A DNA stretch of 64,000 nt, taken from assembly GCA_932294295.1 (NCBI GenBank), contig OW028577.1:2117001-2181000 (forward strand). The letters run 5' to 3'. Below the pieces are notes generated by a model that was given only the letters and a program-made list of their open reading frames with translations, was not told the origin of the DNA and did not search any database. The stretch's first letter is position 1; each line of letters begins with the position of its first letter. This DNA is from Alitta virens (taxonomy: Eukaryota; Annelida; Polychaeta; Phyllodocida; Nereididae). The translations under genes were made by a program, and so were the position numbers. This document shows positions 49,782 to 59,284 of this stretch, in pieces.

Positions 49782-50205
49782 TAGTGTAGGCCCTTGGTGT
49801 TAAATAGCGTAAGAATTGCTCATAAGGTGATAAAGGCATGAGGCCTTGCATAAGTGTTCATAAGAACCTACTTAACAATTACAGGGGTGGAGCCACTCAG
49901 ATTTCAGTGTTGCATAGCAACAGTTGCTAGGCAAAGCATTTTCCTTAGCAACCAGCATCAACGATGCAGTTTCTGAACAATTGTGTGGTGTTATGATGTC
50001 TGTATCTTGAATCCTTCTTCTAAAATCACTGTACAAATGCTTCAAGAGTTTGTATACTAGCAATATATGTAATACTGACCCCTTTGATGTCATTCTGGCA
50101 ACCCCAATCATTGCGATTATGTGAAAAATACAATATAGAATCATCACTTTACTTCTGTTTGAAGATGTCATGTCTCATATGAATTAAAAAAAATTGGCTT
50201 ACAGA
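49782..50205 (+). repeat. Left terminal inverted repeat
   Basis: Pairs with 55,548-55,961 at roughly 80-85 percent by eye. After the outer TAGT there are 8 mismatched bases, then TTGGTGT, then 10 extra bases on the left (taaatagcgt), then 'aagaattgctca-aaggtg' and onward. It contains TAGCAAC or GTTGCTA at 49,915, 49,923 and 49,946. The reverse-strand open frame of 99 codons (49,872-50,171) has a counterpart in the right repeat only because the repeats are homologous. Confidence 0.9.
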
Positions 50206-50461
50206 TGATAGTATATCACAGTGCTGTCTATCTATTGTGCATACTGCAGCTGTTTATTGCAAGCTATCTGGTGTTAAAGCAAGTTCTGTGAGATATTAGT
50301 CCTGACCTCAAGTATATGAGATATGAATTTAAAACATATTATGTTGCCAAATACTGTTTTATTTTTTTTGCAGGTCTGGTAGTGTAGATTAGATCTACTA
50401 ACTGGTGGTGGTGAATATAGTGATGGTCAAGTAGTTCAAGTAGTTCAAGTAGTTCAATTGA
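50206..50461 (+). promoter_or_regulatory. Leader region of the transposon gene
   Basis: A T-rich tract ending 'ttttttttgcag' (about 50,362-50,373) is a possible 3' splice site. The 9-bp unit 'aagtagttc' is repeated three times just before the first ATG (about 50,429-50,456). No TATA box stands out. Promoter function is inferred only from position. Confidence 0.35.
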
Positions 50462-50941
50462 ATGTTCCCAGAAATGGCAAGTGCTTCATCTTCAACTGTA
50501 GAAGCAACTGATTGGACCAAGTGTGTACTTTGTCAACTTGACAACAAAGAACCTTTGATATCACCAACTGATACAGGCTATGAAACCATAGCAAGTAACA
50601 TCATCCAGTTTAATGACCTGGACTCTATGCCACTCAAAATAAATCTGGCACGACTTGATAATGGAAATGGTATCCAGTCAACTTTTACAGAGGAGAATGC
50701 AAAGTGGCACAAATCCTGTTATCTGAAGTTTGGACGAACTAAACTGGAACGTGCAAATCGAAAGCGCAAGTCTGAGGAAGATGGGACTATGTCTAAGCGG
50801 ATTTTCACATGTAGCAGTAGTGGTGAAACAGACACAGATGTTCCAGTTGATAGCAACAGTCCCCTTTGCTTCTTTTGCTCCAAACTAGAAACAAAACAGA
50901 AACTCCATGAAGTTTGCACATTTCAACTAGATTACGTGTGA
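50462..50941 (+). CDS. Transposon protein, N-terminal part with C2HC modules
   Basis: This 159-codon frame is the start of the element's single long protein. Residues C21-x2-C24 and H83-x2-C86 form one CxxC...HxxC set, followed by a basic stretch with RKRK. A second CxxC (C136, C139) begins another set whose HxxC lies in the next frame (H38 and C41 there). The two sets are about 65 residues long each and have similar ends (KWHKSC and KYHAKC), so they look like a tandem duplicated zinc-binding module, perhaps for DNA binding. The first ATG is in weak context; the ATG four codons on (gaaATGg) is better. The frame ends at TGA just where homology moves to the +1-position frame, about 50,925, so the stop is due to a frame change rather than a true end. 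I infer an indel here. Confidence 0.8.
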   Translation: MFPEMASASSSTVEATDWTKCVLCQLDNKEPLISPTDTGYETIASNIIQFNDLDSMPLKINLARLDNGNGIQSTFTEENAKWHKSCYLKFGRTKLERANRKRKSEEDGTMSKRIFTCSSSGETDTDVPVDSNSPLCFFCSKLETKQKLHEVCTFQLDYV

Positions 50942-52632
50942 GGAAATGTGCACATGATCTCCAAGATGAAGATCTTCTTGCAAAATTAAGTGCAGGGGAC
51001 CTTATTGCCCAGGAGGCTAAATATCATGCAAAATGCCTCACAAGCTTGTACAACAGAGCACGCGCAAAGGTCTCACAGGAGCAAGGTACCTCAAATGAAC
51101 AAACATGTAAAGGCATTGCACTGGCTGAGCTTATTTCCTACATTGAGGAGAAGAGGCAAGATGAAGACATTAAAGTGTTCAAACTTGCAGATCTTGTGAA
51201 GCTATACACTGAGAGGCTAAATCAACTTGGTGTAGATGTTACTGCACGGGTAAACAGCAAGCATCTGAAAGACAGAATTCTGATGCATCTCCCAGGGATG
51301 AAAGCTTACAGGGAAGGGCGAGATGTGTTCATGGCCTATGAAGAAGATGTTGGTTCTATCCTGAGAGAAGGATACCAGACTGATCGAGATGAGCAGAGTG
51401 TCACGATGATCAAAATTACTGACATGATCCGACAGGATATCTTCACACATAAAGTATCATTCTCTGGAGCATTTGACCACAACAGTCAGGTAGAATCTGT
51501 TCCACGGTCACTCTTGTCACTGGTCAGCATGCTTATCAATGGGTCAAACATTACAGATCAAACAAATGACACAAATCTCAGTCAACCAGTACTCTCCATT
51601 GCTCAGCTTTTGGTGTACAACTGCATCAAAAGACGTAGGGACTCTGTGAAAATCCCACAAGTGTATCACAGCAAGGATTGTGAAACACCACTACCAGTCT
51701 ATGTAGGTCTGAAGACCCATGCATTAACCAGAGAAAGGCAGTTGATCGACAGTCTTTTTGCCCTTGGCATGTCAGCATCATACAACCGTACAATGGACTT
51801 GATCACATCACTGGGCAATAACATATGTGACTATTACCACCAGATTGGCACAGTCTGTCCTCCCCAACTTCGTCAGGGTCACTTCATCACAAGTGCTGCA
51901 GACAACATTGATCATAACCCTAGCTCTGCAACATCTACAGGTTCATTTCATGGCACAAGCTTATCCTTGTTCCAGAATCTCACTCCACAAGATGTCATGA
52001 GTGATGAGGATAATGACCGAGGCTTCACGAATTCAATAACCCAAGCAAAGGGGCTCAGAAAGATGAAGGACTTGCCCATCATGTACACTGAAATAAAGCC
52101 CACAAGTCTACCATCAAGTGATGTCTTTGTTCCACCTGTTGCTGGTAACCTGACTTCATCTAACAACACACTGACCAAAGAGATGGAAAAGGAGTATGAA
52201 TGGCTGAGTCATGTTGAGAAGCATCATGCAGATGCAGATGAAATATCTACAGAGTCCACTCTATCCTGGGCAGCATACCATGCCAGCTCAGTACCAGATC
52301 CAGACATTCTACCATCTATCAATGCCATGTTGCCTCTTTTTGCTGAGGAAGCCAGTTCACCATCCATGCTTCGGCATTGCCTGGAAATCACAAAGTCAGC
52401 TGTGCAACATGTTAATCCTGGACAGATTCCAGTGATAAGCATAGATCAACCTCTGTATGCCAAAATGAAACAACTACAGTGGTCTTTGCCCACACTGTAT
52501 GGTGAAGACAAGTTCATCATGCTGCTTGGAGGCCTCCACACAGAAATGACAGGTTACAAAGTGTTGGGCCATTGGCTGGAGGGGAGTGGTTGGGTTGAAG
52601 TTCTTACCCAGAAGTTGCTACGCCAGGCATAG
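50914..52632 (+). CDS. Transposon protein, central region (possible transposase core)
   Basis: A 572-codon frame; the true join to the previous part is near residue 7 (RVRKCAHD), and the ATG at 50,914 is not a real start. Residues 11-50 complete the second C2HC module (H38, C41). From residue 110 the sequence has the conserved look of a widespread invertebrate family I recognise by pattern: VNSKHLKDRIL (113-123), LPVYVGLKTHALTR (260-273), a block with AADNIDHNPSS (328-338) and SFHGTSLSLF (344-353), LSWAAYHAS (450-458), SIDQPLYAKMKQLQW (509-523) and GGLHTEM (539-545). D330 or D333 and D511 are candidates for the first two acids of an RNase H-like DDE site, with a glutamate in the next part. 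This is inference. The last dozen residues and stop result from a frame change near 52,610. Confidence 0.85.
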   Translation: MHISTRLRVRKCAHDLQDEDLLAKLSAGDLIAQEAKYHAKCLTSLYNRARAKVSQEQGTSNEQTCKGIALAELISYIEEKRQDEDIKVFKLADLVKLYTERLNQLGVDVTARVNSKHLKDRILMHLPGMKAYREGRDVFMAYEEDVGSILREGYQTDRDEQSVTMIKITDMIRQDIFTHKVSFSGAFDHNSQVESVPRSLLSLVSMLINGSNITDQTNDTNLSQPVLSIAQLLVYNCIKRRRDSVKIPQVYHSKDCETPLPVYVGLKTHALTRERQLIDSLFALGMSASYNRTMDLITSLGNNICDYYHQIGTVCPPQLRQGHFITSAADNIDHNPSSATSTGSFHGTSLSLFQNLTPQDVMSDEDNDRGFTNSITQAKGLRKMKDLPIMYTEIKPTSLPSSDVFVPPVAGNLTSSNNTLTKEMEKEYEWLSHVEKHHADADEISTESTLSWAAYHASSVPDPDILPSINAMLPLFAEEASSPSMLRHCLEITKSAVQHVNPGQIPVISIDQPLYAKMKQLQWSLPTLYGEDKFIMLLGGLHTEMTGYKVLGHWLEGSGWVEVLTQKLLRQA

Positions 52633-52838
52633 CAGAATCCTTCCTTAAGGCATCACATGTGACGCGAACCCGGCATGCCCATCAAATCACTGCATGTGCA
52701 CTATACATCCTGCTCAAAAAGGCTTATGATGCATATGTTGCAAACAACTCTGAAGATTCAACAGACAGTTTCAGCACTTTCTGTGAAAAGACGAAAAGCT
52801 CAAAGTCCTCAGTTCATGTACTGGTATATTACTCTTGA
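52611..52838 (+). other. Connecting segment of the transposon gene in a third frame
   Basis: The frame with codons starting at positions divisible by three (for example 52,620) reads EVATPGIAESFLKASHVTR, then a stretch like HAHQITACALYILLKKAYDAY, and remains open until TGA at 52,836-52,838. It continues the logic of the preceding frame (after VEVLTQ) and hands over to the following frame near 52,813 (before FMYWYITLELELLLF). A first indel near 52,610 and a compensating one near 52,813 explain why two long frames appear separated. The ATG at 52,675 is therefore not a genuine start. Confidence 0.75.
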
Positions 52839-54999
52839 GCTTGAGCTGCTCTTGTTCACATTCGTGCGATCATTGCGTACAGGAGACTTTGATTTGTACA
52901 TAGATACACTGACAAAACTGACACCTTGGTTCTTCAGCCTCAATCACACCCACTACGCTCGTTGGATGTCTGTACATGTGCGAGACATGAGCAGCCTCAC
53001 TCAAACTCATCCAGATGTTGCCCATGAATTTCAGCAAGGCAAGTTTGTTGTGGCCAAATCCCAGAGAAAGTTCTCTCTCATAGCTGTTGATCACTGCCAT
53101 GAACAAAACAATGGAGTAATGAAGGCTGAAGGAGGGATCATTGGACTTACCCAGGATGCTAACTCCCTCTTGAGATGGGCAGTGGCAGGACCAGAACTTA
53201 TCCGAGTCATTTCTGAGTTTGAAGCAACCATGGTGGGGAAACAACAAAGTGCTGGCCAAAGACACCACCATGAGCATAGCAGATCAGCCCAGATGTTATT
53301 TGCTGGACAGGTTCATGCTGTAGTCAGTGTAATGGAGGACATGGGGAGCCCATTTGAGGAGGAAAGCCAGGACCTTCTGAGACTGCACTCAAAAGACATC
53401 ATGGACGAGCAGTCAATTGAGTGTCTAACCACTATCATTGCAAAGGGTCAAGAGCAGTATGCTACATTTGTGGAGGAGCGAATTAGAACAAATATTAAGC
53501 CAATAACAGCAACAATTACCAGAAACAAGGTGGTACTGTTCAATGTTCAAGCCCAGAGATCTAAGAAATCAGTGGGTAAGGTTGATCTCCTCAAGAGTGA
53601 ATCTTCACTCTTCGCAAGTCTGTATGTTGCATGCCAGACAAGAGATGGTGATTTAGACAACTTCTTCTCTCACGAAAACCACTCCTTTCCACCATCTCTA
53701 TCTGCCTATGGGCAATTACGTCAGGGGAAGAAGTCTGACCTGATGGCATGTCTTGAACAGAAATTAGAATCATCAAATTATGTGACACCAGAGGCTAAAG
53801 TGAGAATCATGGATGGTGCGGCACTTGTTCACTTTCTCAGACCTGAGGGCTGCAAGACATTTGGAGACTATGCTGCAAAGGTCTTTGTTCCATACATAAA
53901 CAAAGCACAAAATCAGGCTCAAAGAGTGGATGTTGTTTGGGATCAGTACTTTGACAATAGTCTAAAGGCACAGACAAGAGAAACACGTGCCAGTGGCCCC
54001 ATCCAACGGAGACGAGTTGGGGTGTCCAGCCCCACACCAAAGAACTTGAGCAACAACAAGACTGACTTGTTCAAATTCCTGAACAATGAACTAATGGAAA
54101 ACGCATCAGCAGACCAGCCTCTCATTGTTACTGATGGTGCCAATGTACTGTGTTCACCTCCACGAGACTCAAGCAACATTGCTCCCTGCAACCATGAGGA
54201 AGCAGATTCCCGGATTATGGTGCATGTTGGAGATGCTGTTATGCAGGGCTTCCGCAAGATCCTTGTTCGAACTGTAGATACTGATATTGTAGTATTGGCA
54301 GTGGCAGTTGTGCAGCAACTGGCTGAGATAGAACAGATAGAACTATGGATTGCCTTTGGATGTGGTAAAGACTTCAGGTACATTCCAGCTCATGAGATAT
54401 CTGCTTCACTCAGTCTAGAAAGATCCCTGGCACTCCCTGTCTTTCACGCCTACACAGGATGCGACACTGTGTCTCACTTTGTGCAAGTAGGAAAAAAAAC
54501 AGCTTGGAAAGTCTGGGAGATGCATGAGGAGTTCACCACAACATTCTATCAGGTACACAATGCTCCAGAGGAAATAGCTGCAGAAACAGAGGCTTCCCTG
54601 GAGTCCTTCACTATCCTGCTTTATGACAGGACATCGACAGCTACATCTATTAATGAAGTCAGGAAGAATCTTTTCATTCATAAAGGACGACAAATGAATG
54701 GTCTTCCTCCAACCAAAGCTGCCCTACAGCAACATATGAGGAGGGCAGTATTGCAAGGTGGGCATCACTGGGGCTGCACCACAGTGCCATATCGGCAGTT
54801 GCCCTCTCCTGCTGAGTGGGGTTGGACTGGCCCAGGACAGTGGCAGCCTCTATGGTCAAGCTTGCCTGAAGCCCGTGTAACCTGTCCAGAGCTGGTGATG
54901 TGTTCCTGTCGGAGCAGATGTAGAGAGTGCAAATGTGTTCGTGCTCATCTCAAGTGCACTCCCTACTGCACATGCAGAGCTGATTGTGACAATGCTTAA
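52675..54999 (+). CDS. Transposon protein, C-terminal part: FEN1/XPG-like nuclease and CXC cluster
   Basis: Genuine homology starts at about residue 47 (52,813). Residues 72-100 (FDLYIDTLTKLTPWFF then HYARWMSVHV) and 133-152 (FSLIAVDHCHEQNNGVMK) are strongly patterned; E143 could complete a DDE site. Residues about 375-615 match a flap-endonuclease fold: D380 (IMDG), D423 in VVWDQYF followed by LKAQTRETR (430-438, the basic gateway-like segment), E509 and D511 (NHEEADSRI), D535 and D537 (VDTDIVVLA), and D597 in GCDTVSHFVQVGKKTAWKVW, which matches the helix-hairpin-helix of FEN1 (GSDY...GIGPKRA). All seven metal-binding acids known from FEN1 have a counterpart with similar spacing. Residues 737-771 hold ten cysteines in a CSCRSRCRECKC...CTPYCTC pattern like Tesmin/TSO1 CXC domains. 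Predicted role: DNA-cleaving subunit of the transposition protein, acting in the nucleus. Confidence 0.88.
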   Translation: MPIKSLHVHYTSCSKRLMMHMLQTTLKIQQTVSALSVKRRKAQSPQFMYWYITLELELLLFTFVRSLRTGDFDLYIDTLTKLTPWFFSLNHTHYARWMSVHVRDMSSLTQTHPDVAHEFQQGKFVVAKSQRKFSLIAVDHCHEQNNGVMKAEGGIIGLTQDANSLLRWAVAGPELIRVISEFEATMVGKQQSAGQRHHHEHSRSAQMLFAGQVHAVVSVMEDMGSPFEEESQDLLRLHSKDIMDEQSIECLTTIIAKGQEQYATFVEERIRTNIKPITATITRNKVVLFNVQAQRSKKSVGKVDLLKSESSLFASLYVACQTRDGDLDNFFSHENHSFPPSLSAYGQLRQGKKSDLMACLEQKLESSNYVTPEAKVRIMDGAALVHFLRPEGCKTFGDYAAKVFVPYINKAQNQAQRVDVVWDQYFDNSLKAQTRETRASGPIQRRRVGVSSPTPKNLSNNKTDLFKFLNNELMENASADQPLIVTDGANVLCSPPRDSSNIAPCNHEEADSRIMVHVGDAVMQGFRKILVRTVDTDIVVLAVAVVQQLAEIEQIELWIAFGCGKDFRYIPAHEISASLSLERSLALPVFHAYTGCDTVSHFVQVGKKTAWKVWEMHEEFTTTFYQVHNAPEEIAAETEASLESFTILLYDRTSTATSINEVRKNLFIHKGRQMNGLPPTKAALQQHMRRAVLQGGHHWGCTTVPYRQLPSPAEWGWTGPGQWQPLWSSLPEARVTCPELVMCSCRSRCRECKCVRAHLKCTPYCTCRADCDNA

Positions 55000-55547
55000 G
55001 GCTCTGATAGTGACATTCTGAACTTTCACTGGATTGTTTTGCCCTTGCTAGTTAGCTGAAATCTATTTAAGGAATAGCTGAGTTAAGTGCATTTAATTTT
55101 GTTAAAATGTGTGTTGTTTGCCAATTGCTAGGCTACTGTAACAAATGACATTATCTCAATGCTTCCATTATGTTGGATAATGCTTCAGCATATAGAAAAG
55201 GAAATAATTAAGTGAAAAAATCTTTCAGCTCTTTCTGAGAAATGAGAAATGATGCAAGTCAAATGAGTTTAATTAAAAAGTATGATGTAAATATGGTTAG
55301 TCTGGAAATACAATAACCATGGAATGTTCATCAAATGATTATTTTTATGTAAGAGAAACTTATTTTGCATTCTAAGTAAAGAGAAGTTGGTTTGGTACAT
55401 ATCTGTTGTTTATTTATTAATAATACAAGTAACATTTCTCCGTTGCTAGGGTAAGCATTTTACCTGGCAACAGTTGCTATGTGATATTCAGTACCCCCAC
55501 CTTAGCAATTCATACTATTTGGTCAAAAATCATTGTGCCAAGTTTCA
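55000..55547 (+). other. 3' region of the transposon, with a partial extra copy of the TIR core
   Basis: No gene is present. At 55,441-55,502 'gttgctagggtaagcatttt' and the following 'cctggcaacagttgctatg' resemble the core of the right inverted repeat (55,800-55,868) in the same orientation. No canonical AATAAA was found close downstream of the stop codon. Confidence 0.6.
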
Positions 55548-55961
55548 GTATTTGCAAGCCAAGTTTTGCTTCACATGAAAGATGATGTCTACAAAAAGAA
55601 GTAAAGCGACAATTTTATATTGTATTTCTTCCATATTCATAATGACTGGAGTAGCTAGAATGACATCAAAAGGGTCAGTATCACACATGTTGCTAGTATA
55701 CAACCTCTTGAAGCATTTTTGTAGTGATTTAAGGACAAGGAATCAATATACAGACATCATAATACCCCACAATTGTTCAGAAACTGCATCGTTGATGCTG
55801 GTTGCTAAGGAAAATGCTTTGCCTAGCAACCGTTGCTATGCAACACTGAAATCTGAGTGGCTCCACCCCTGAAATTGTTAAATAAGTTCTTATGAACACT
55901 TCTGCAAGGCCACATGCTTTTATCACCTTGTGAGCAATTCTTACACCAATTTCCTTGACTA
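55548..55961 (-). repeat. Right terminal inverted repeat
   Basis: Inverted copy of 49,782-50,205. GTTGCTA sites lie at 55,801, 55,824 (reverse) and 55,832. The first pair forms a small hairpin (GGTTGCTA...TAGCAACC) that is also present in the left repeat. The element's last bases are 'ttccttgacta'. Confidence 0.9.
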
Positions 55962-55964
55962 TAA
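55962..55964. other. Right target-site duplication (TAA)
   Basis: Matches 49,779-49,781; downstream 'tggcatagacatctttg' continues the host unit exactly as at 5,778. Confidence 0.8.
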
Positions 55965-56950
55965 TGGCATAGACATCTTTGTCAGGCTGCAATAGGTGTT
56001 TTTATGACACGTTCTTCATTCACCGTTAGAATTTTGTGAGATGTTTATTGCAACTTTCCTGAAAATTCTTCATTAAAACACACTTCAGGTGTTAAATTTC
56101 TATATGTTATCAATACGTTCCTCATTAAATTAAGTTTTACATGGATTATTCAGATTAAGTAACTCTAGTTAAAATTTTCCTCAAACCAACAAAATTGTAT
56201 TCAAAATATAAAGATTAGTTTGGCTCTAAAACCACTACAGGCAAGAATGAGCATAAACTCAATTCAATTGGCAAACAGACATTTCTTTGCTGCATCAACC
56301 ATTCACAGCAGCATCATGTAATGCTTTCACAATAATATTCTCTGTTCCCTACAGTCTATCATCCTGAGAAATACCCTTGACAGATGTGCTACATTTACTT
56401 AGAACATTAGTTTGTCTAGTGTCAATAATCCCAGACACAGTTTCTCAACAGAGTTTCCTCTTGATCCTTGAGGAAGAGCCCCATGTTTGAAACTGGGTTA
56501 GCTATAGTTTATATAGCTTCTTTCTGAGATTACTAGATTTGATTTGGCTCTGGGACCATGAAATGTCAGAGAGTCAAACCAGAATTGAACAGTCACACAC
56601 AGGCCTGAATATTCCGATCAATCTATTAGCTTTAGTAGTTAGACAGATAGATAGATAGATGGATAGATAGACAGATAGATGGATAGATAGATAGATGGAT
56701 AGATAGATAGATGGATGGATAGATAGATAGATAAATAGATGGATAGATAGATAGATAGATAGACAGATAGATAAATAGATAGACAGATAGATAGATAGAT
56801 AATAGATAGACAGATATATAGATATTAGATAGCCCTCTAAGGCAACTTCTTTCTGCAAACTAGCCAGTATTATACAATAAGGCTAATACTGATAGATAGA
56901 TCTGACTATGGTGGCCTGTTTGGTTTGTCCTATAATTCTTATTTCCTCTA
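55965..56950 (+). repeat. Tandem unit, copy A2 (right of the transposon)
   Basis: Continues the homology with 5,778-6,902. Identity is lower than in the left part, with several indels of 10-20 bp (for example extra sequence at about 56,045 and 56,146) and loss of about 45 bp near 56,490 relative to copy A1. Confidence 0.85.
56636..56832. repeat. GATA/GACA microsatellite
   Basis: Positional counterpart of 6,521-6,705, with more GATG units and a different order. Confidence 0.95.
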
Positions 56951-59284
56951 GGCACACCACATGGTATATTCTATAGGCATCTTACACAAAAAGATCACGA
57001 GTCTCTATCCATTATCTCCAGCAAAGAACAGTGAAACAAGAGATCACATTTAAGTAGATGCTTTCAAATGAGCGGCTTTAGTTGTTCTCACTCGAGAAAA
57101 TATTCTGGAAAGTAATTCAAAGGAAAGAGCATTTGAGTTGTCACTGAGATGCTAATCCCTCGCTAGACCTACTCTTTAAAGACCAAAGAGACAGATAAAT
57201 CACACCACAATGCTGAATTGAATAAATGAGCTTGGAAAACTAAAGGACACTATGAAATCAATGAAAACAAATTCTAGTGGCCTTCCAGTGAAAATGTAGT
57301 GGCCATGAAAATAAGCTCAGCAGTTACTGGGTTTGAAATAATGTCCAGAGCCTGTACGTTAACCAAATTTGAGCATGGGCATTGCTTTTGTCATAGGATG
57401 TAACCTGTTTCAATGGACTAATGATGAACATGATGCTGACAGAAAACCTAGTTGTCTTACTCATGTCTTCCTCAGGTGATATGTCGTTCACAGAGTAGCA
57501 ATGACATTATAAAGTGAAGATCACAAAATAATTTTTGCAGCCACTCCTGAAGGGAATATTGAGATAAAAATGAAAGCATTCAAACCCATGAGAAAATTGG
57601 ATACATCGCAAAACTTTAATTCAATAAGAATGTCTATTACCTGAACAAATTTTTTCTTTTCAGGTTGACTTTGTTGCTCGGTCATGCCATTGTCTTTACA
57701 CAAGACTCAATCGAACGTGAAATAACAGCCTTTCTGGTACTCATTGATTTCGCTCCTCTCTCCTTGTTTCACATGCAATGAATCTTAAAAGGAGTGTTAT
57801 TTTTCTTTCAAGAAGTTCTGTCCTGTGCTGATATTTGCACTAAGGGCTCATATAGTATCACAATCCTTAATACCCCAAAAATGCTGGTTGTTTTTATAAG
57901 TCAGATTCACCAGCTTGAATACTAATCTAGCATAATCATTAAATGTACAACACACTGCGCAGATTCTATTTTCAACTAACTCAACAGCTCTCTCCGATGT
58001 TGAGCTATAACCAGCCTGAGCTCATAAAGTGACAAGTGGCAGAGATATGCTCAGCAACCACAGATTGAAGGCCAACTGTGTCAAGTGCTACCAATCTACG
58101 AAGGTAACAACATGTCTCTTTTCACACAGTTTTTGTTATAACCATAGATGGGGAATATTCAACAACATGGGTACGTTGTTATGCAGCATATGCTTTCAGT
58201 CACAACACCATACAAAAATAATTTAAATTTTTCAATTGAAGTAAACAGTTGAACATTTTATAATGTGTTTAATGAATCAACAAAAGCATTACTTTTTAAA
58301 TAAACATGGCAAATGCAAAGTAAACATATCCTAGCAAGATGCACCAGCAAAATTAAACTAATTAAATGATTAATTTCAAAAAGCTTTGTGTAGGTCAAAA
58401 ATTAGTGTGATGCTGACATAATAGTAATGGTGGCAATTATGTTATTGGTCTTGAGAGCTATTTCCTCCTCATCTTGTGGTGACTGCAATAGTATGGTTGT
58501 TGTACGCAGCTTCATCTGACATTAGACTTTCCTGATTGAGTTGCCAGCAAATTCTTCTGTCAGAATAGTCTGGCATTGGCATAGAGACCCTGGCAGAGAG
58601 TGGGCGTTCTCAAATGCCACAGAGAATTAATCCTGAAGAATTGGAGGATGAGAATAAACCGTAGATGTCAGTCATCTGACAGGTCCTTCTAGTGTGATAA
58701 ACTAGCTACAGTTGCCGAACACAAGCCCATTTTCTTCTTGCTCTGATTCACATCATGGACATGTGTTATCAGTGAACTGAGGATGCTATGGAAGGAACTT
58801 TGAGTTCAAACCACATTACCCATTCCAATATTACAATATTACAATATTCAATTCTTGAGCCATAATTCAATATTCTTCCAGCAGCTCTGCTGAGCATCCC
58901 ATGTCCGATTCCTAGCCCATGCAAGCTTCATGAGGTACATCTCAGCCGCGTGATGGCTGCATGAGACGTTAAATTGCTTTGTACACTATGCTGATGCAAG
59001 TAAAGACCCCATGCATTAGGTAAATGTGCAACATAGTATGGTCTTATCATTGCCTCTCTCTCTACCAGATGGTCATAGGTATATGATAACCAAAACTCCA
59101 TGCTAGTAGCATTGAGAAAATACAATACTCATATTATCCTGTTGCACATAAACTGCAATCTCGTACTGTCCTGTTGCTGATAAACTGCTATCCCAGTAAA
59201 TAAAGCAAAACTGTGCAATATTTGATAACCAAACCCACTAGGTTTATTCACCTGTCACTCATAATTGTTCATACAGGCTGTGGC

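Larger units (their letters stand above)
49782..55961 (+). mobile_element. DNA transposon with FEN1-like nuclease, 6,180 bp
   Basis: The ends are fixed by comparison with the empty site in copy A1. The element begins TAGT and ends ACTA, has inverted repeats of about 424 and 414 bp, and carries one long gene (50,462-54,999) in which every frame runs in the same direction. The coding part is visibly richer in G and C than the flanks. No intron is needed to read the protein, though a 'ttttttttgcag' tract at about 50,362-50,373 could end a 5' leader intron. The FEN1/XPG-type nuclease, the C-terminal cysteine cluster and the 3-4 bp target duplication fit what I recall of the Academ superfamily. 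The three frame changes suggest a recently inactivated copy, sequencing errors or, less likely, recoding. No second gene (helicase or polymerase) is present. Confidence 0.9.

Noticed and set aside
49872..50171. A 99-codon reverse-strand frame with a similar 96-codon forward frame at 55,582-55,872, looking like a two-copy gene.
   Set aside because: Both lie inside the terminal inverted repeats and are similar only because the repeats are; neither has a recognised domain.
52675..52812. The ATG at 52,675 as the start of a separate gene.
   Set aside because: The first 46 or so codons do not fit the family, while another frame over the same bases continues the upstream protein without a break.
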